DNA from: Cheiracanthium punctorium
Taxonomy: Eukaryota > Arthropoda > Arachnida > Araneae > Cheiracanthiidae
Direction of reading: 5' to 3'
DNA: 64,000 bases
Assembly (NCBI GenBank): GCA_038373885.1
Contig: JAWZYV010013019.1
Coordinates: 1,550,001-1,614,000 of the forward strand
Both the position numbers and the translations under genes were made by a program. Shown here piece after piece: positions 46,697-57,518 of the stretch. The notes beneath the pieces are model-generated. The model made no database searches, was not told the origin of the DNA, and worked only from the letters and a program-made list of their open reading frames with translations. The first letter of the stretch is position 1; every line of letters begins with the position of its first letter.

Positions 46697-46699
46697 GTA

Positions 46700-47875
46700 T
46701 CAAGAAAATTCAAAAAAGTTCTAAATACAAATCCGCACTTAATTTTAGGTGTTATTAAAATAATTCTTGCTAAATACTGTAAATCCTCTCAATAATTTTT
46801 TATAAACATTCATGCACGATCACAGAAAAATAATTACCATTAGTTTCATGAATCACCTAAACGATAAACATGCGACACTAATTATAAGTGTGACATAAAC
46901 AATCCTGTCATTAAAAAGTTTTTGAAATTCTGTAAATTAAACATACGATGAAAAAAATATACTTATTAGGATCATTTAATTTTTATCAATTTTATTTAAA
47001 GGCCTTCAATTCTCAAGCATTAACAGAAAGTCCGTTTGAAGTTCAGCTATTAATTTTTTTTATCGTATCTAAAAACATTAAAACATTAATTAATAAATTT
47101 CAATCTCTATATTAATATCGCATAAAAGAACATTAACGTATTATTTTTTAATTCAGCTCACTCCAATTAAAAATGAAACTAAGTTAATGACTGCATGGAT
47201 GAAAAAAAATGTATATGTACTTAATGGTTTCGGAATTTGATGTTTATAAGATTAATTGTCGGCACAATTTTATGAACTGCCGACAATCTATGGAATATGA
47301 TTCCATCAAAATTGATGAAAAAAAAATCTCGAATATTACTTTTTAATGAGTTGAAAAGTAAAAGCCTTTCTGTTTTAATTGCGATAAACATTATATTTAA
47401 TGACCCAGAGTTTATTTTGCATAAAAAAAAGATGTTTTAAAGCACTTTTCATAAAAAAACTTCACATATTTAGAAAGAAAATATGAAACAAATAATAAAT
47501 AAGTTTCACTTTAAATATATTTTATTGAATAAAGAAAACCTTCTTATATTAGTAGTGCGTTATGTATTTTAGAATTTCTTTTTTTTTTTGTATAAATTTA
47601 AATAATGAAGACTTTTAAATTTAAGATGGTTGCTCTCCATTCCACAGATTTTGAAAATTTTTATGAACAAGTATTACTGAGGGAATGCTTAAGAATTCTA
47701 AAATGCAGTAGTAACTACCTAGGTGCATTCTGTAAGTTTTAAAGATGGCTGTAGTAACAGATAAATTTCTGACATCAAATAAAAACATTAAAACTATTTT
47801 TTTCTATCAAATAAAATACATAAAGTAAAAATATTGCATGTTGCTTAGTTATTGTAACACCTTTCACAGAAGTAA
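46700..47875. other. AT-rich DNA, no gene seen
   Basis: No delimitable feature. Confidence 0.4.
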
Positions 47876-47924
47876 CCCAGCAAACACACACAGACGTTCA
47901 GAGAACCTGCGTGTGTTTGCTGGG
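47876..47924. repeat. 18-bp hairpin CCCAGCAAACACAC...
   Basis: CCCAGCAAACACACACAG / CTGCGTGTGTTTGCTGGG, one mismatch, 13-base loop. Confidence 0.75.
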
Positions 47925-47929
47925 AAGAT

Positions 47930-48660
47930 TTTATATTTGTTGATCTAAAAGATGGGGAAAATTGAATAATGCTTATGAATTAAATCAGACACAAAATTTA
48001 ATTTATGAATTTAGTCAAATCAAACTTAATCAAATATAAAACTGTCGAAATTTGCATACCTTGTGTTCCACATATGCCTGTAGAAAGAATTAAATATGCA
48101 AAGTCTCCAAGCTTGGACAAATGAGTTTTTAAAAAAATCTCTGAAAAAAATGAATCATTCAAAGTAAAATATGATATTTCATTTTCTTCCCCAATTCTTT
48201 TTCCAGTCAAAAAATTAGTTGGTAAAATATTTTTTGTCTCTTTCTCTCAGTAATATGTATATAGAAAATAGCTAAGTGTTCTGAGCATACACTGAGCGTC
48301 ACTTGCAAGCTTATGGTTTTAAATCCCTTCTTTACCAGCCTCTGTAATTTCTTTTCTTTAAACTATTGACACTTTTCACTGTGCTTCCAGTTTTGTCTAA
48401 TAAGGGTTTACAAACAGATCCTTCAAACATATCAATAACACAGTAAATGTATAAAAATTTAATAATACACGGAATTTTTGCTGGGCAACATCGAGATACG
48501 AAATTGAACTCTTGTTTTTGTATTTTTGTTTTTCATGTTATTTGTTTTCTTCCCCAGTGAATCAGATAGTTTTAAAAATTCTTTACAGTTTATTGGGAAT
48601 TTTTATGTATAACTACGATATATTGCGCCCGTGGTAAACAGATTGACAGGAAGTTGTAGA
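47930..48660. other. AT-rich DNA, no gene seen
   Basis: No delimitable feature. The 70-codon minus frame at 47998-48210 is unrecognised. Confidence 0.4.
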
Positions 48661-48662
48661 TA

Positions 48663-49020
48663 GGATAATCCAGTGGCTGACGAGAAAGACAGGCTGCGGT
48701 GCTGTCATTTTGGTCACACCCTTTTGCCAACTAAGTGACATGTGACTTAGGGGATGTGGCCTTCTTAATCCCACATAGCCATAGTGAGATGGCCACACCC
48801 TCTAGGTCACAAGATTCAAACGGCCGTATTCACCAAGTACTTGACACCCGTGTGAACCCACCGAAGCGAGAGTCAGATGTCAAATAGATGTATATTTGAT
48901 GTCTATTTAACGTATAACACGAGTGTCAAGGTCTTGGTGAATACTGGAATTAGTTGGCAAAAGGGTGTGACCAAAATCTCAGCACCGCAGCCTGTCTTTA
49001 TTGTCAGCCACGGGATAATC
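48663..49020. mobile_element. Foldback with ~70-bp arms enclosing a second palindrome
   Basis: Outer arms: gaaagacaggctgcggtgct ... tttggtcacacccttttgcc on the left, ggcaaaagggtgtgaccaaa ... agcaccgcagcctgtctttg-like on the right (48950-49020). The frames called on either strand (48613-48798, 48954-49280) include the arms and are shadows. It ends only about 30 bases before the mariner-type element. Confidence 0.75.
48826..48944. mobile_element. Nested palindrome, TTCACCAA...TTGGTGAA ends
   Basis: GTATTCACCAAGTACTTGAC (48826) pairs with the inverse at 48944 (gtgtcaaggtcttggtgaat ac). Inner symmetric words are agatgtcaaatagatg / gatgtctattt. Its ends match those of the element at 50218. Confidence 0.7.
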
Positions 49021-49050
49021 TGGGTTCTGTTCTCGTCTGCTTAAACAGAG

Positions 49051-49546
49051 TTGGTATTATTTTGTTGACAAAAAAATTAATTGCGGTTTTTTCCATTAAA
49101 TTCGTACAAATAAAGTTCTTAATTGCAAACAATCTGTGCCTAGACACACGATTCATATTTGTTACATTTCAAAACAAGAATTTTACACGCAATATTTTTT
49201 CTTCTTCCATGAAAGATGGCCAAACTCTCCCTTTTTTTCAAGTCTTGTTTTCTTGGAGGGCGATATTCAGAATGACCTGAAACGGATTTTCAGGTATTCG
49301 TGAGAGTTGCATTTTACAGCAAGAATTTTATGGATACCTCTTTTTCTTTGAGATTGCACGGGATATGTAAAAAGAACGTTTTGGGCACCTATACCGCTAT
49401 AGGTTATGAATATTAAAAAACGCTTTCTAATCTAGCATCTACGTTAAAGAACTCAAGTATGAGCAAAATTTCATATTATTAGCTTCAGTAGTTTTGTCTA
49501 GGAGAAATAGTGACTTACGAAAAAACGCAATTACTTTATTGCTACC
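49051..49546. mobile_element. Non-autonomous mariner-type element
   Basis: The left end contains TTAATTGCGGTTTTTTCC (49077 on) behind TTGGTATTATTTTGTTGACA. The right end inverted contains AGTAATTGCGTTTTTTCGTA. The AAGTAATTGCGGTTTTTGCC wording is that of mariner TIRs. At ~500 bp it has no transposase frame; the 108-codon frame over its left part is not transposase-like. Confidence 0.6.
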
Positions 49547-49549
49547 GCA

Positions 49550-50215
49550 ATAGTCCTGGATTTACTAAAATTCCGAACTTTTGAAATATTGTCTTAAAAT
49601 GGTCTGGTATTTTGAAAGTGGTCCTGTTTTTTAATAAAATACGAAGTTCTCTCGAGAATAAAATAATTAAAGAACTTTGTAAATAACAACACAGAAGTTA
49701 CTTCTCACACAAGTGATCAATTAGCCAATTTGATTGGCAACTCTTCGCTTGTGTTTTCTGTTTGCCTTCTTTTCAGTTCCCTGAAACAGTCTGTGTATTA
49801 CTCGAATCGCTACTGAACAAGATCGAAATTTTTTCGATCGGAACAGCTCTATAGCCTGATAAGTACATTCTATCGTGTTATTTTAGAAAGTTTTTAATTA
49901 TTTTATCTTTTAAATACCAGATATTTGAAGTGTTGTTTGTTATTCCGAGAATTTCAAATAGTAGAACATTTTAGTACAATTTTTCAAAAGTTCGAAATGT
50001 TAGCAAATTATGGTCTCGTACGAACCCTATTAAATTTCACCATGAATTTGCAGGTTAACTGTGATAGTTACATCTGCAGTACACACATTTCTCCTGACAG
50101 TCTTTTGCAGTTACTCAAATATGGCAATATTCAAGAGTTCCTATCCAATTTTGATGAGTATTTAACATTTTACACTTCTAAATTATCGTAATACATGATC
50201 GGGTACTTAACGGCT
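49550..50215. other. Spacer, no gene seen
   Basis: The 88-codon frame at 49925-50191 is not recognised. Confidence 0.35.
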
Positions 50216-50217
50216 AT

Positions 50218-50343
50218 ATTAACCAAACACTTCACACTTGGATTTGTCCTAACTCATCTGTTTTAAGTCATGGTTAAAAAACCTTACCCATGACTTCAAC
50301 AGGCATGTTTGGATTAATCCGCGTGTCAAGTGTTTGGTGAATC
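50218..50343. mobile_element. 126-bp palindromic MITE, same ends as 48826
   Basis: attaaccaaacacttcacac pairs with gtgtcaagtgtttggtgaat. The centre is aagtcatggttaaaaaacct tacccatgactt. Nearly the whole length is self-complementary, so it is close to a minimal foldback. Confidence 0.75.
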
Positions 50344-50504
50344 AAACCATTACAGTAGTTCTTAGAGGTCAAACGCGCCATAGATAATGAGCCCATATAC
50401 ATGCACATAAATGCTGGGTAAATGCAGGAATTTTAGGTGTTTTCTACCCCGCTTTCCCTACGTACTGGAAAAAAAAATGCGAGGTGAAAGATTCCTAGGG
50501 CCTG

Positions 50505-50679
50505 AATCTCGCACACTCGGCTAACCGAAGGTTCGGTTGCGTGACGTCAGATTGATGCCAACCGAACTCTGCAAGGAAATTTGATTGGATGACGTTCCTC
50601 GTTCCGATGAGTTCCGTATCTCGGATGTTCCGTATGACGTCACGCAACCGAACGTTCGGTTAACCGAGTATGCGAGATT
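50505..50679. mobile_element. 175-bp MITE with ~45-bp TIR rich in ACCGAACGTTCGGT
   Basis: AATCTCGCACACTCGGCTAA (50505) ... gttgcgtgacgtca (50549) is mirrored at 50635-50679 with 3 mismatches in the core 43 bases. The TIR contains TGACGTCA (a CRE-like palindrome) and an AACCGAANGTTCGGTT palindrome. No coding. Confidence 0.85.
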
Positions 50680-50700
50680 AGACTCCATGGTCCAATGAAG

Positions 50701-50878
50701 GGCCATCGTGATTCCAGCAGGCCAGCTTGTGCGCTCCGAAAGAGGGACGTTTCCTCATTGGTTAGATTCGGGGCTTAGATAGAGGTATCTAAGTGCTAGA
50801 ACCAATAAGTGAGCATCCGTAAGCCTCATTGGATGACTCATCGGATTGCACAAGCAGACCCGGTAGAATCACGATGTC
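50701..50878. mobile_element. 178-bp foldback with ~39-bp ends
   Basis: ggccatcgtgattccagcag ... cttgtgcgctccga at the left pairs with tcggattgcacaagcagacc ... gaatcacgatgtcc at the right (about 30 of 39). The inner cctcattggttag / ctcattgg words suggest further symmetry. Confidence 0.65.
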
Positions 50879-50927
50879 CCCGGGTAAATGCAGGGATGAC
50901 CTCTGTTTCCCATGATGCATCGCCCTA

Positions 50928-51006
50928 CTAGCAATTTTGCCCGGGCCATCATCGGCTGGCTACGTGGCCGGTGGTAGCCCGAGCAAAATTGATAGAAGGG
51001 TGTGCT
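50928..51006. mobile_element. ~80-bp foldback, GCAAAATTG arms
   Basis: gccctactagcaattttgcc cgggc pairs with gcccgagcaaaattgataga agggt. It is the fourth palindrome in about 800 bases. Confidence 0.6.
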
Positions 51007-51009
51007 GTG

Positions 51010-52383
51010 AGATTTTCCCTATACTCTGCTTTTACCGGGATTATTCATTTTCTCATCTAAACGGGCCTATAGAAATCTCCAGATGAGGAAACTGAAAACT
51101 CAGTGCATCCAAACAGCAGACAAAATTTTGGCATGCACATCCGAAAAATGGCAGTTACTTAAGTGATAACTAATTTTTTTCGATTGTTTCTTTAATGCGT
51201 GTTCTGCGTACTCTTTCATTGAAGGAATTCTCAAATTTTTCGAAAATGTTTCACCAGAATCAAAGTTATATTTACAGTCTTCGAGAACATAGTAAAAACA
51301 TCTACATTTTTTTTTAAAACTACATTTCCCTTAAAAAAAAAAAAAAACACTAAGAATATGAAGCTAGTAACAATTTAAAACCTTATTAACTTTTTTAGAA
51401 ACCCTCAAAAATATTAAAAATAATTTTCTTACCTATGTTTCTATCCCTCAAACAATCAAAAATTAATTTTTTTTATCCTGGTTTCAAAATAAAAGCTTTT
51501 TAGAACACAAAGTGAATTCCTATAAATAAAATGCCGTCTTTTTTGTAATTTTGAGCAAATCTAATAAATTTGATTTGCGTTTAAAGATAGGCATCGAATT
51601 CAGTAGTAGTTTTGAATGACTATATTTAAACATGAAGAGAAAATCTTTATATCTTTTGTAAGGAATGTAGAATGATTTCTAATCTTTCGATGTTTAAAGG
51701 AATGTATTTTTATTTTATCAAAATTATTGTAAAACAAAAATTATTGAACTACTTCACATCTTAATGTTCATTCCATACAATTCTACAGTGTTATGTACTA
51801 CATAAAGAACAACCGTCTAAAATAAAATGAATGTGCGTAAGTGTTCAACAAATTTTTCTGCATGTTGAATTTTCTTAATCAAAATCCCTTTAAAAAGAAT
51901 ATATTATTATTCTTTCTTCTTTTTTATTTTTTCCTTTTTTTTGTATTTATACCTTCATTGTAAGACTAACTAATCCGATATACACCCTCTCAAAAAAGTA
52001 ATAGAGTGTAAGCCACATTTCCTATAGTTTTGTTAGTAACTACTTAATTTTGGGAAAAAGCATAATTCGACAGAAATATGAGAAGTTATTATTTAATATG
52101 ACATGAGTCACTTTTCACAAAGAACATCATTTTATATACGAAATTGAATTTATGCTCAAATTCTTTTGAGAGAATGTAATTGTACTCAAAATCATCAAAA
52201 TCAAAATATAATTATTTATTAATCCATTATATCATTGTTAATTTAATCTTTTTTTTAATTAAAAAAACTGTTTTCTAAATGTATTGTAAAGTCTCTCAAT
52301 TTTTCCTCTTCCTAAATACAGATGGGTGTTAATAAGATAGAGGAGAGAAGTTTCGAATGATTTAAAATTTACCCGACTCAGTA
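51010..52383. other. AT-rich DNA, no gene seen
   Basis: Poly-A near 51334-51349. No delimitable repeat. Confidence 0.45.
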
Positions 52384-52663
52384 TTAACCCTTTAATGCGC
52401 AACCCTTTAACGCGCGGTGTCCTCGCCATGAGGACGCAAAAATCTGATGTTTTGACTGTTGTCAGTCACGAAGAATAAATTTGATTTCTATAAAAATACT
52501 TGAAGGTGACATAGTTAAATGAGAATCCTTTACTTTTTGACACATAATTTCTCGTAAAAATTGCCGATTATTTGTAAAATTGTCATGCTTATATTTAAAA
52601 ACACTGGCATCTGTCGAAATCTGGAAAAACATCGATATAGAAGAACAACTGGATAGACTGTCC

Positions 52664-52932
52664 CAGGACCGGACTGGCTCCTCTGAGGGGGGGGCAGGGG
52701 CTAGAGATAGCAAAGGGGCCCCCTTACTGAGGAATTTAGAGGGAATAGAAAATTTGAAAATCTAGCTTAAGCGCCTAAAAACCACATTTAATTATTTTAG
52801 AGCTTTTGGGGCCCCTGACACTTCGGGGCCCCCCTAGACTCGCGGGGTTCCTGGAGTCCTTCATGCTCCACTGCGTAAGATTACTGGGCATTGGGTAAGA
52901 CATAAGATTACTGGGAAATAAATCAAATTACT

Positions 52933-52975
<43 letters not shown>

Positions 52976-53079
52976 AATTACTCTAATTTTAAAGTAGCTT
53001 ATCACATTTTTTGGGGGCCTCTCCGGGACCCCGTGGTCCGGGGCCGTCGGTAATAGACGACCTGGCCAGTCCGGGCCTG
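52664..53079. mobile_element. hAT-type non-autonomous element with 8-bp target duplication
   Basis: Ends CAGGACCGGACTGGC and, inverted, CAGGCCCGGACTGGC match at 14 of 15. The 8 flanking bases are gactgtcc (52656-52663) and gattgacc (53080-53087), 6 of 8. The uninterrupted family copy has gattgccc at this point (61843-61850). It contains an internal (TA)n run at 52936-52973 and GGGGCCC-rich words, and has no transposase. Confidence 0.85.
52936..52973. repeat. (TA)n microsatellite
   Basis: About 19 uninterrupted TA units inside the hAT-type element. Confidence 0.95.
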
Positions 53080-53389
53080 GATTGACCCGTGCCGAAAAAA
53101 GATGAACGAATGGATTGACAGCCATTTTGTTGGTAGTTAAATAGAGCGATGTCAACGACTGCCCTTTTTTTTCAGCATTGGGAAACGGTTGCATTTCGAA
53201 GGGTTAAAGCTATTTGTGGTAATTTTTTCGTCCTCCATTCCCACTCAGTGTAAACACAAATAAACCAATTAATTTTCACAGTCACAAAATAATAAATAAA
53301 TGACTGAAATCATTCAGCCAATATGTAAACTGTGATGCATAAACCAATCACGGCAGAATAATGTAAAAGGAGGGAAGAGGAGGAGAAGG

Positions 53390-53936
53390 AGTAAGAAAAT
53401 CAAAAAATAAATTTCAGTCACTCGCGAGAAAAGGAGCAAGAGTTCCATCCTCTCTCCCTCTCAGCAATCTCATCCAGAAAACCAATCGTTCAGAAAATTC
53501 CGATTGGACGCCGGGATCGCTAGATGGCGCCCCTTTCAGCGAGTGTCACGTGATGCATCCGTCGAAATTAAACCCAAATGCCAGATTCCAAGTCCCCAAA
53601 AATATCTTCCGCAGCAGACGAAACGAGTCGAGTTGAGACTGTCAGAACGAGAAGGAAAGGGGTTGCTTTTTCCTTTCGAGGTTCTGGAAAGAGATAAAAA
53701 AAAAGAGAATGTTTTTAATAATGATAATACCGGCTCCCGACGTTAGCTAATTACTGATAGTATCATTCTTGTTTGAGAGGATGCTGTTTCTTTTTCTCCT
53801 TCCCCTTTCTTTTGCGGAAAGTTGTTTTTGCTGCCGGTCTCGGCGAAAATTTTCTTAATTGAAAAACAGCGTGGACAGAGAGAGATGTGGGAAATCAAAG
53901 AAACGTGGTGAATGAATGCCTTCGATTAATCTCAGG
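53390..53936 (+). promoter_or_regulatory. Candidate promoter and non-coding first exon
   Basis: A GC- and CpG-richer island amid AT-rich DNA. It has CCAAT at about 53482-53486 and its inverse ATTGG at 53503-53507, AGATGGCGCC at 53522-53531 (like the arthropod CTCF core AGRKGGCGC), and GTCACGTGAT at 53545-53554 (E-box of the USF/MITF/TFE type). Purine-rich GAGA-like tracts follow, and the block ends at a strong 5' splice donor. No TATA is obvious. The 80-codon open frame in it starts at TTG, so I treat it as untranslated. Downstream exons are not identified in this window. Confidence 0.4.
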
Positions 53937-53942
53937 GTGAGT
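53937..53942 (+). promoter_or_regulatory. Strong 5' splice-donor match
   Basis: CAGG|GTGAGT at 53933-53942 fits the donor consensus MAG|GTRAGT and is followed by a T-run. Confidence 0.4.
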
Positions 53943-55445
53943 TTTTTTTTTTTCAACTAAGTTCTTCATTTATACACCGTTTTTGTTTTTAATCTTTAAG
54001 GATAATGTGAGGCGTTTGATTGTTTACATAAAGTAATTTTGCGCATTTCCGAGAGTAAATAGTACCATAGTTAAAACAGATATTAGTATTTATCGAAGAA
54101 GTGGAGGCTGAAAATTAGCTGGTCCATTTTGTCCAGAAATTTGGGAATTTTTTTTGTTTTGACGACAAGTCATTGTATACATTTATTTGTATAATAGTGA
54201 GAAATCTTTTAGTGAAACACAACTGCGTGTACGGTTAATTTAAGAGATATCGTGCTGAGAAATTCACTTGACAATCGATATAATTAGTTGCTTTCATTAA
54301 ATTATTTCGCAAATTCACGCCTTTAAAAAGCTCTTTTACTATACTAGTTATAGTAGCGAAGTACGAGTACTTCGCCAGTTAATTATATATGCTAATAAGT
54401 AATTTGCGTGCTATTTCATTGCATTCAAATTAATCACAGCATTAAAATATTTTTATAACAATATAAATAAGTAGTAGCATGTTGAGATAAGCTCTGTGTA
54501 AAAGAAATAGGTGTATAAGTGATTTCTCACGTTAATTTTTTAAAAATCAAATTAGAATAAAATAATTTAATTTAGAATAAAACGGTAGTTAGAATGGTAG
54601 AATAAAATCATGCAAATATTATATTTATTTCAAATAATTCATCCATGTTTTGATAGTCGGGATGACATGTATTTTATAAATTTTATGAATAGTGCTTAAT
54701 CCTTCTAAGTTAGTTTTGTTAAAACAAATCAAACTTTGAAGCAATACTGCGCTAATATTTTTAATAAACTATATTTTTGCTGATATTTTGTTTTTTCAAC
54801 GAAATTATTTTGCTAAAGCAGTATTTGTTAAAGTAGTCAGTTTTTTGTTAAATATGCTTTTTATGAAAGATAAACATGTTTATTTACATGAAATGATTTC
54901 TCACATTTTCATCGATCGAAATCGCTAAGCTAATATATAGAACTAAATTTTGCATGCTCACTATCCCTATTGGTTAATTAAAAATAGTCTTGATTGCGTG
55001 CAAAAAACCATTAGAAATGCACATTCTTGTAAACTTATTAAGTGAGAATAATCAATGTTTTTCTTTTCGTTTACAAATAATGAAAAGGCATTCTGAAAAA
55101 AAACAATTTGTTTTCTGTATATGGAAAAACATGTGATTTATAAGTCGTTTCCCTTACGGTTTTGTTTATAAGTTGTCATTTGTTACACTCATTCATAAAA
55201 TTTATTTTTACGCTAGAGGGGCGTGAAAAGAGTTATTTTCTGTGTTTGATGTTATTTATTTTAAAATTTACAACCGATAATTATGCTTCATGATTGCATG
55301 CAACTGTAAATCAATATACGAAATTTTACGGATAAGGAAAGCATTTGTAAGATTTACAAAAATTAATTTTCAAAACATTTCTTTTAATATGCGTTATATA
55401 ATAAACCATAGCTTTAAGATGTAACAAAGAATTATTTAATGCGTG
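53943..55445. other. AT-rich DNA, possibly intron
   Basis: No repeat or coding frame delimited. It would be intronic if the donor above is real. Confidence 0.4.
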
Positions 55446-55449
55446 ATTA

Positions 55450-55690
55450 GAGCCATGGTAGACGGCTGAAGTGGGAAGATCGAATGTTTCGGCCCATCGC
55501 ACGGCTGTCGATCTAACGGTCTTTAGTTTAGATCGGCTTTCTCCAGATGTATCGAGAAGACGCGTTAGAACCCCTTAAAAAGTCCTCCGAACAAGTACAA
55601 GGGAGATAGTCCTTACGTAGCTTTGCCATAACAACACAGCACAAACAAACGAACGTGCCTTGAGCAGCTATTACTGTCTCAGTGACAATT
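55450..55690 (+). mobile_element. SINE, third relative of family A
   Basis: gcgttagaaccccttaaaaa followed by gtcctccgaac matches the 'gggttaggatcccttagaaagacc' block of 6560 and the parallel block of 11513. The head (gagccatggtagacggctga ... gatcgaatgtttcggccc) is tRNA-like but decayed. A-rich acacagcacaaacaaac closes it. No clear duplication is found. Confidence 0.55.
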
Positions 55691-55694
55691 ATCA

Positions 55695-56490
55695 GCTCTA
55701 ACCATCTGTTAAATACTTCTATAGCCTTCTAAGTTACGGCTTTTTTTATATTTAATGCATATTGAAAGATATTTCAAAAATTATTAGTTTTCACTTATAA
55801 AATAGGATTGGGTAATTATAAAATAGGATTAAAAAAAGGGGTAGATATTTCAATCCTTGTTTACCTGTGGGGTAACCTATGTATTTTAAGCTGTAAATTT
55901 TCTTAATTTATATTCAACATTTATTTTTTTTTATAAAATTCCTAAGCTTTTTATAAATAGCATCTTTAAAAAATTAGTTATGCGACACTTTTATGTGCCG
56001 TGAAACATTTCATTGAAGAACTTTTTTTTAAGCACTGCAACAGTCTAAGAAGCATTAACTATTAATTACTTGGTCAAAACACAGCATAAATTTCCACAAG
56101 CCATCTAGAAAACAAGGGATTACCTTTCTATCTTCGGAAAAGAACTAATTATAACCTACATAAACGCGTAAAAAGTAAGCACAAAGAGCTGTTTGTGAAA
56201 CTTTGCTTTACATTTTGTACTTACCATTAAAAGAAAATAGACAGACAAATGATGAGTGTTAATGATTCCATTTTTCTGTCTATGCTCTAACTACTGTAAA
56301 TATGCAATGATAGTAACGATATTTGTACTTAAACACATATGGTTTATATGTTAAGGTAAGTGCAATTAATCCTTGGATTACGTATAATCGCCGTGTCATT
56401 TGGTCGAAGTGTGAAACGATTGAATATTTATCAAATTGAATGATTTATGAAATTGACTGAGAATGGATTTTCACCCCCTCCACATACACA
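55695..56490. other. AT-rich DNA, no gene seen
   Basis: No delimitable feature. Confidence 0.4.
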
Positions 56491-56496
56491 GTGATT

Positions 56497-56670
56497 TATT
56501 TATTTATTTGTCAGGAGAGGGCAGCTCACGTCACTGAATGTGTCGTATAGAGCTACACATGTCCTTACCGGAGTTTCTCGCCACAAGTTTGATTTTCATC
56601 ATAAGGGGGGGACTTATGAATATTGGCACTCTTCGGAAACTGCTAGCGGCAGTCGAACCCACCGATTAAA
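56497..56670 (-). mobile_element. Probable SINE with (AAAT)n tail
   Basis: On the minus strand a B-box-like GGTTCGACTGC (plus 56649-56659) is followed by ~140 bases of mixed composition and an (AAAT)n tail (plus 56497-56512, atttatttatttattt). The A-box side is disrupted by a poly-C/poly-G tract. No duplication is confirmed. Confidence 0.45.
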
Positions 56671-57192
56671 CATTTTTTTGGGGGGAGTGGGGGCGGGGGG
56701 GGGTTGATTATTACTGGTATCCTATTTTCAAGCTCACCCAGGGAAGGTCCTATACGGCAAGCAACGCATCGGGGCGCCATCTTCGAAGGGGCGTCATTTC
56801 TAACTCAAAAACTGATAAGAACTTGATCTGAAACATAAAAAGGGGAGCCTTTTTTACGTTTGCATAGGGACGCCACGTACCCCAGGGCTGCCCCTGAGCT
56901 CAACCCTCCCCCCTCCTCACACACACACAATAATTCCAGACCGTCCGATATACATGGTGCCTGAGAATTGTTGAACACTTTACAGTGTTAAATTTAAAAG
57001 ACTATACGTAAGATCCGGGTATTTGAATGATAGACGACTTGCTTACAAAACTGCTAGGTTTTCGTTTTCTATAATCTTGCACCAAAAAAATCTGATAGAT
57101 GGAGCTAGGCGTCAAGAACTTCGTGTCACGACAAGAAATTCAAACGAGCAAAGTGGACATGGTGACTGTGGCAAAGATTTGGCAAAATGAAT
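56671..57192. other. GC-rich tract then spacer
   Basis: 56675-56705 is G-rich. cccagggaaggtcctatacg ... ggggcgcc (56738-56778) and the inverse of 'ccacgtaccccagggctgcc' (56872-56891) look like weak hAT-type ends with CAGGG, unproven. Confidence 0.3.
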
Positions 57193-57518
57193 TTTCACCA
57201 GGATGGCTCACCTCCCTATTGGTCAATGTTTGTGCGCTGTTGCATCAATCAACATTTCGCAGACAGATGGATAGGCCGTGATGGTTCAATTCAGTGGCCT
57301 CCTAGATAGCCGGATTCAGCCCCCTTGGCTTTTTCTTGTGAGGTTGCGTCAAAGATTTTGTTTACAGGACTAAATGTCCTATTGTACGGGAACTCAAGTA
57401 GCGAATCACAGCTGTTATTCATCCCATAGCTCCTTAGATGCTTTCAAATCCTTGAAATTTCGAATATTGTTTAGATGTTGTATGAGCCACCAAAGGATCT
57501 CACATTGAAAACTACTAA
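57193..57518 (+). pseudogene. IS630/mariner-type DDE transposase, C-terminal remnant
   Basis: The frame from 57193 reads FHQDGSPPYWSMFV, then RWIGRDGSIQWPPR, a stop (57307-57309), then PDSAPLAF. The family has QQDGAPPH (second catalytic D kept here), RWIGRxGP, and WPPRSPDLxPLDFFLWG, whose D is the third catalytic acid and reads A here. After a frameshift it continues FVYRTKCPIV.. and ends FEYCLDVV*ATKGSHIENY, the usual RLDVxRATxGxHIE tail, to the stop at 57516. The N-terminal half is missing. Dead by stops, frameshift and a lost catalytic residue. Confidence 0.8.

Larger units (their letters stand above)
52388..53203. mobile_element. piggyBac-type element with TTAA duplication, interrupted by a hAT-type element
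   Basis: TTAA at 52384-52387 and 53204-53207. The left end CCCTTTAATGCGCAA and the inverse right end CCCTTCGAAATGCAA are related. 52388-52660 matches the inverse of 25265-25490 (cagtcacgaagaataaattt, tactttttgacacataattt, gaacaactggatagactg). The right 120 bases match the family's other end (gcccttttttttcagcattg). A foreign element occupies 52664-53079. No transposase. Confidence 0.85.
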
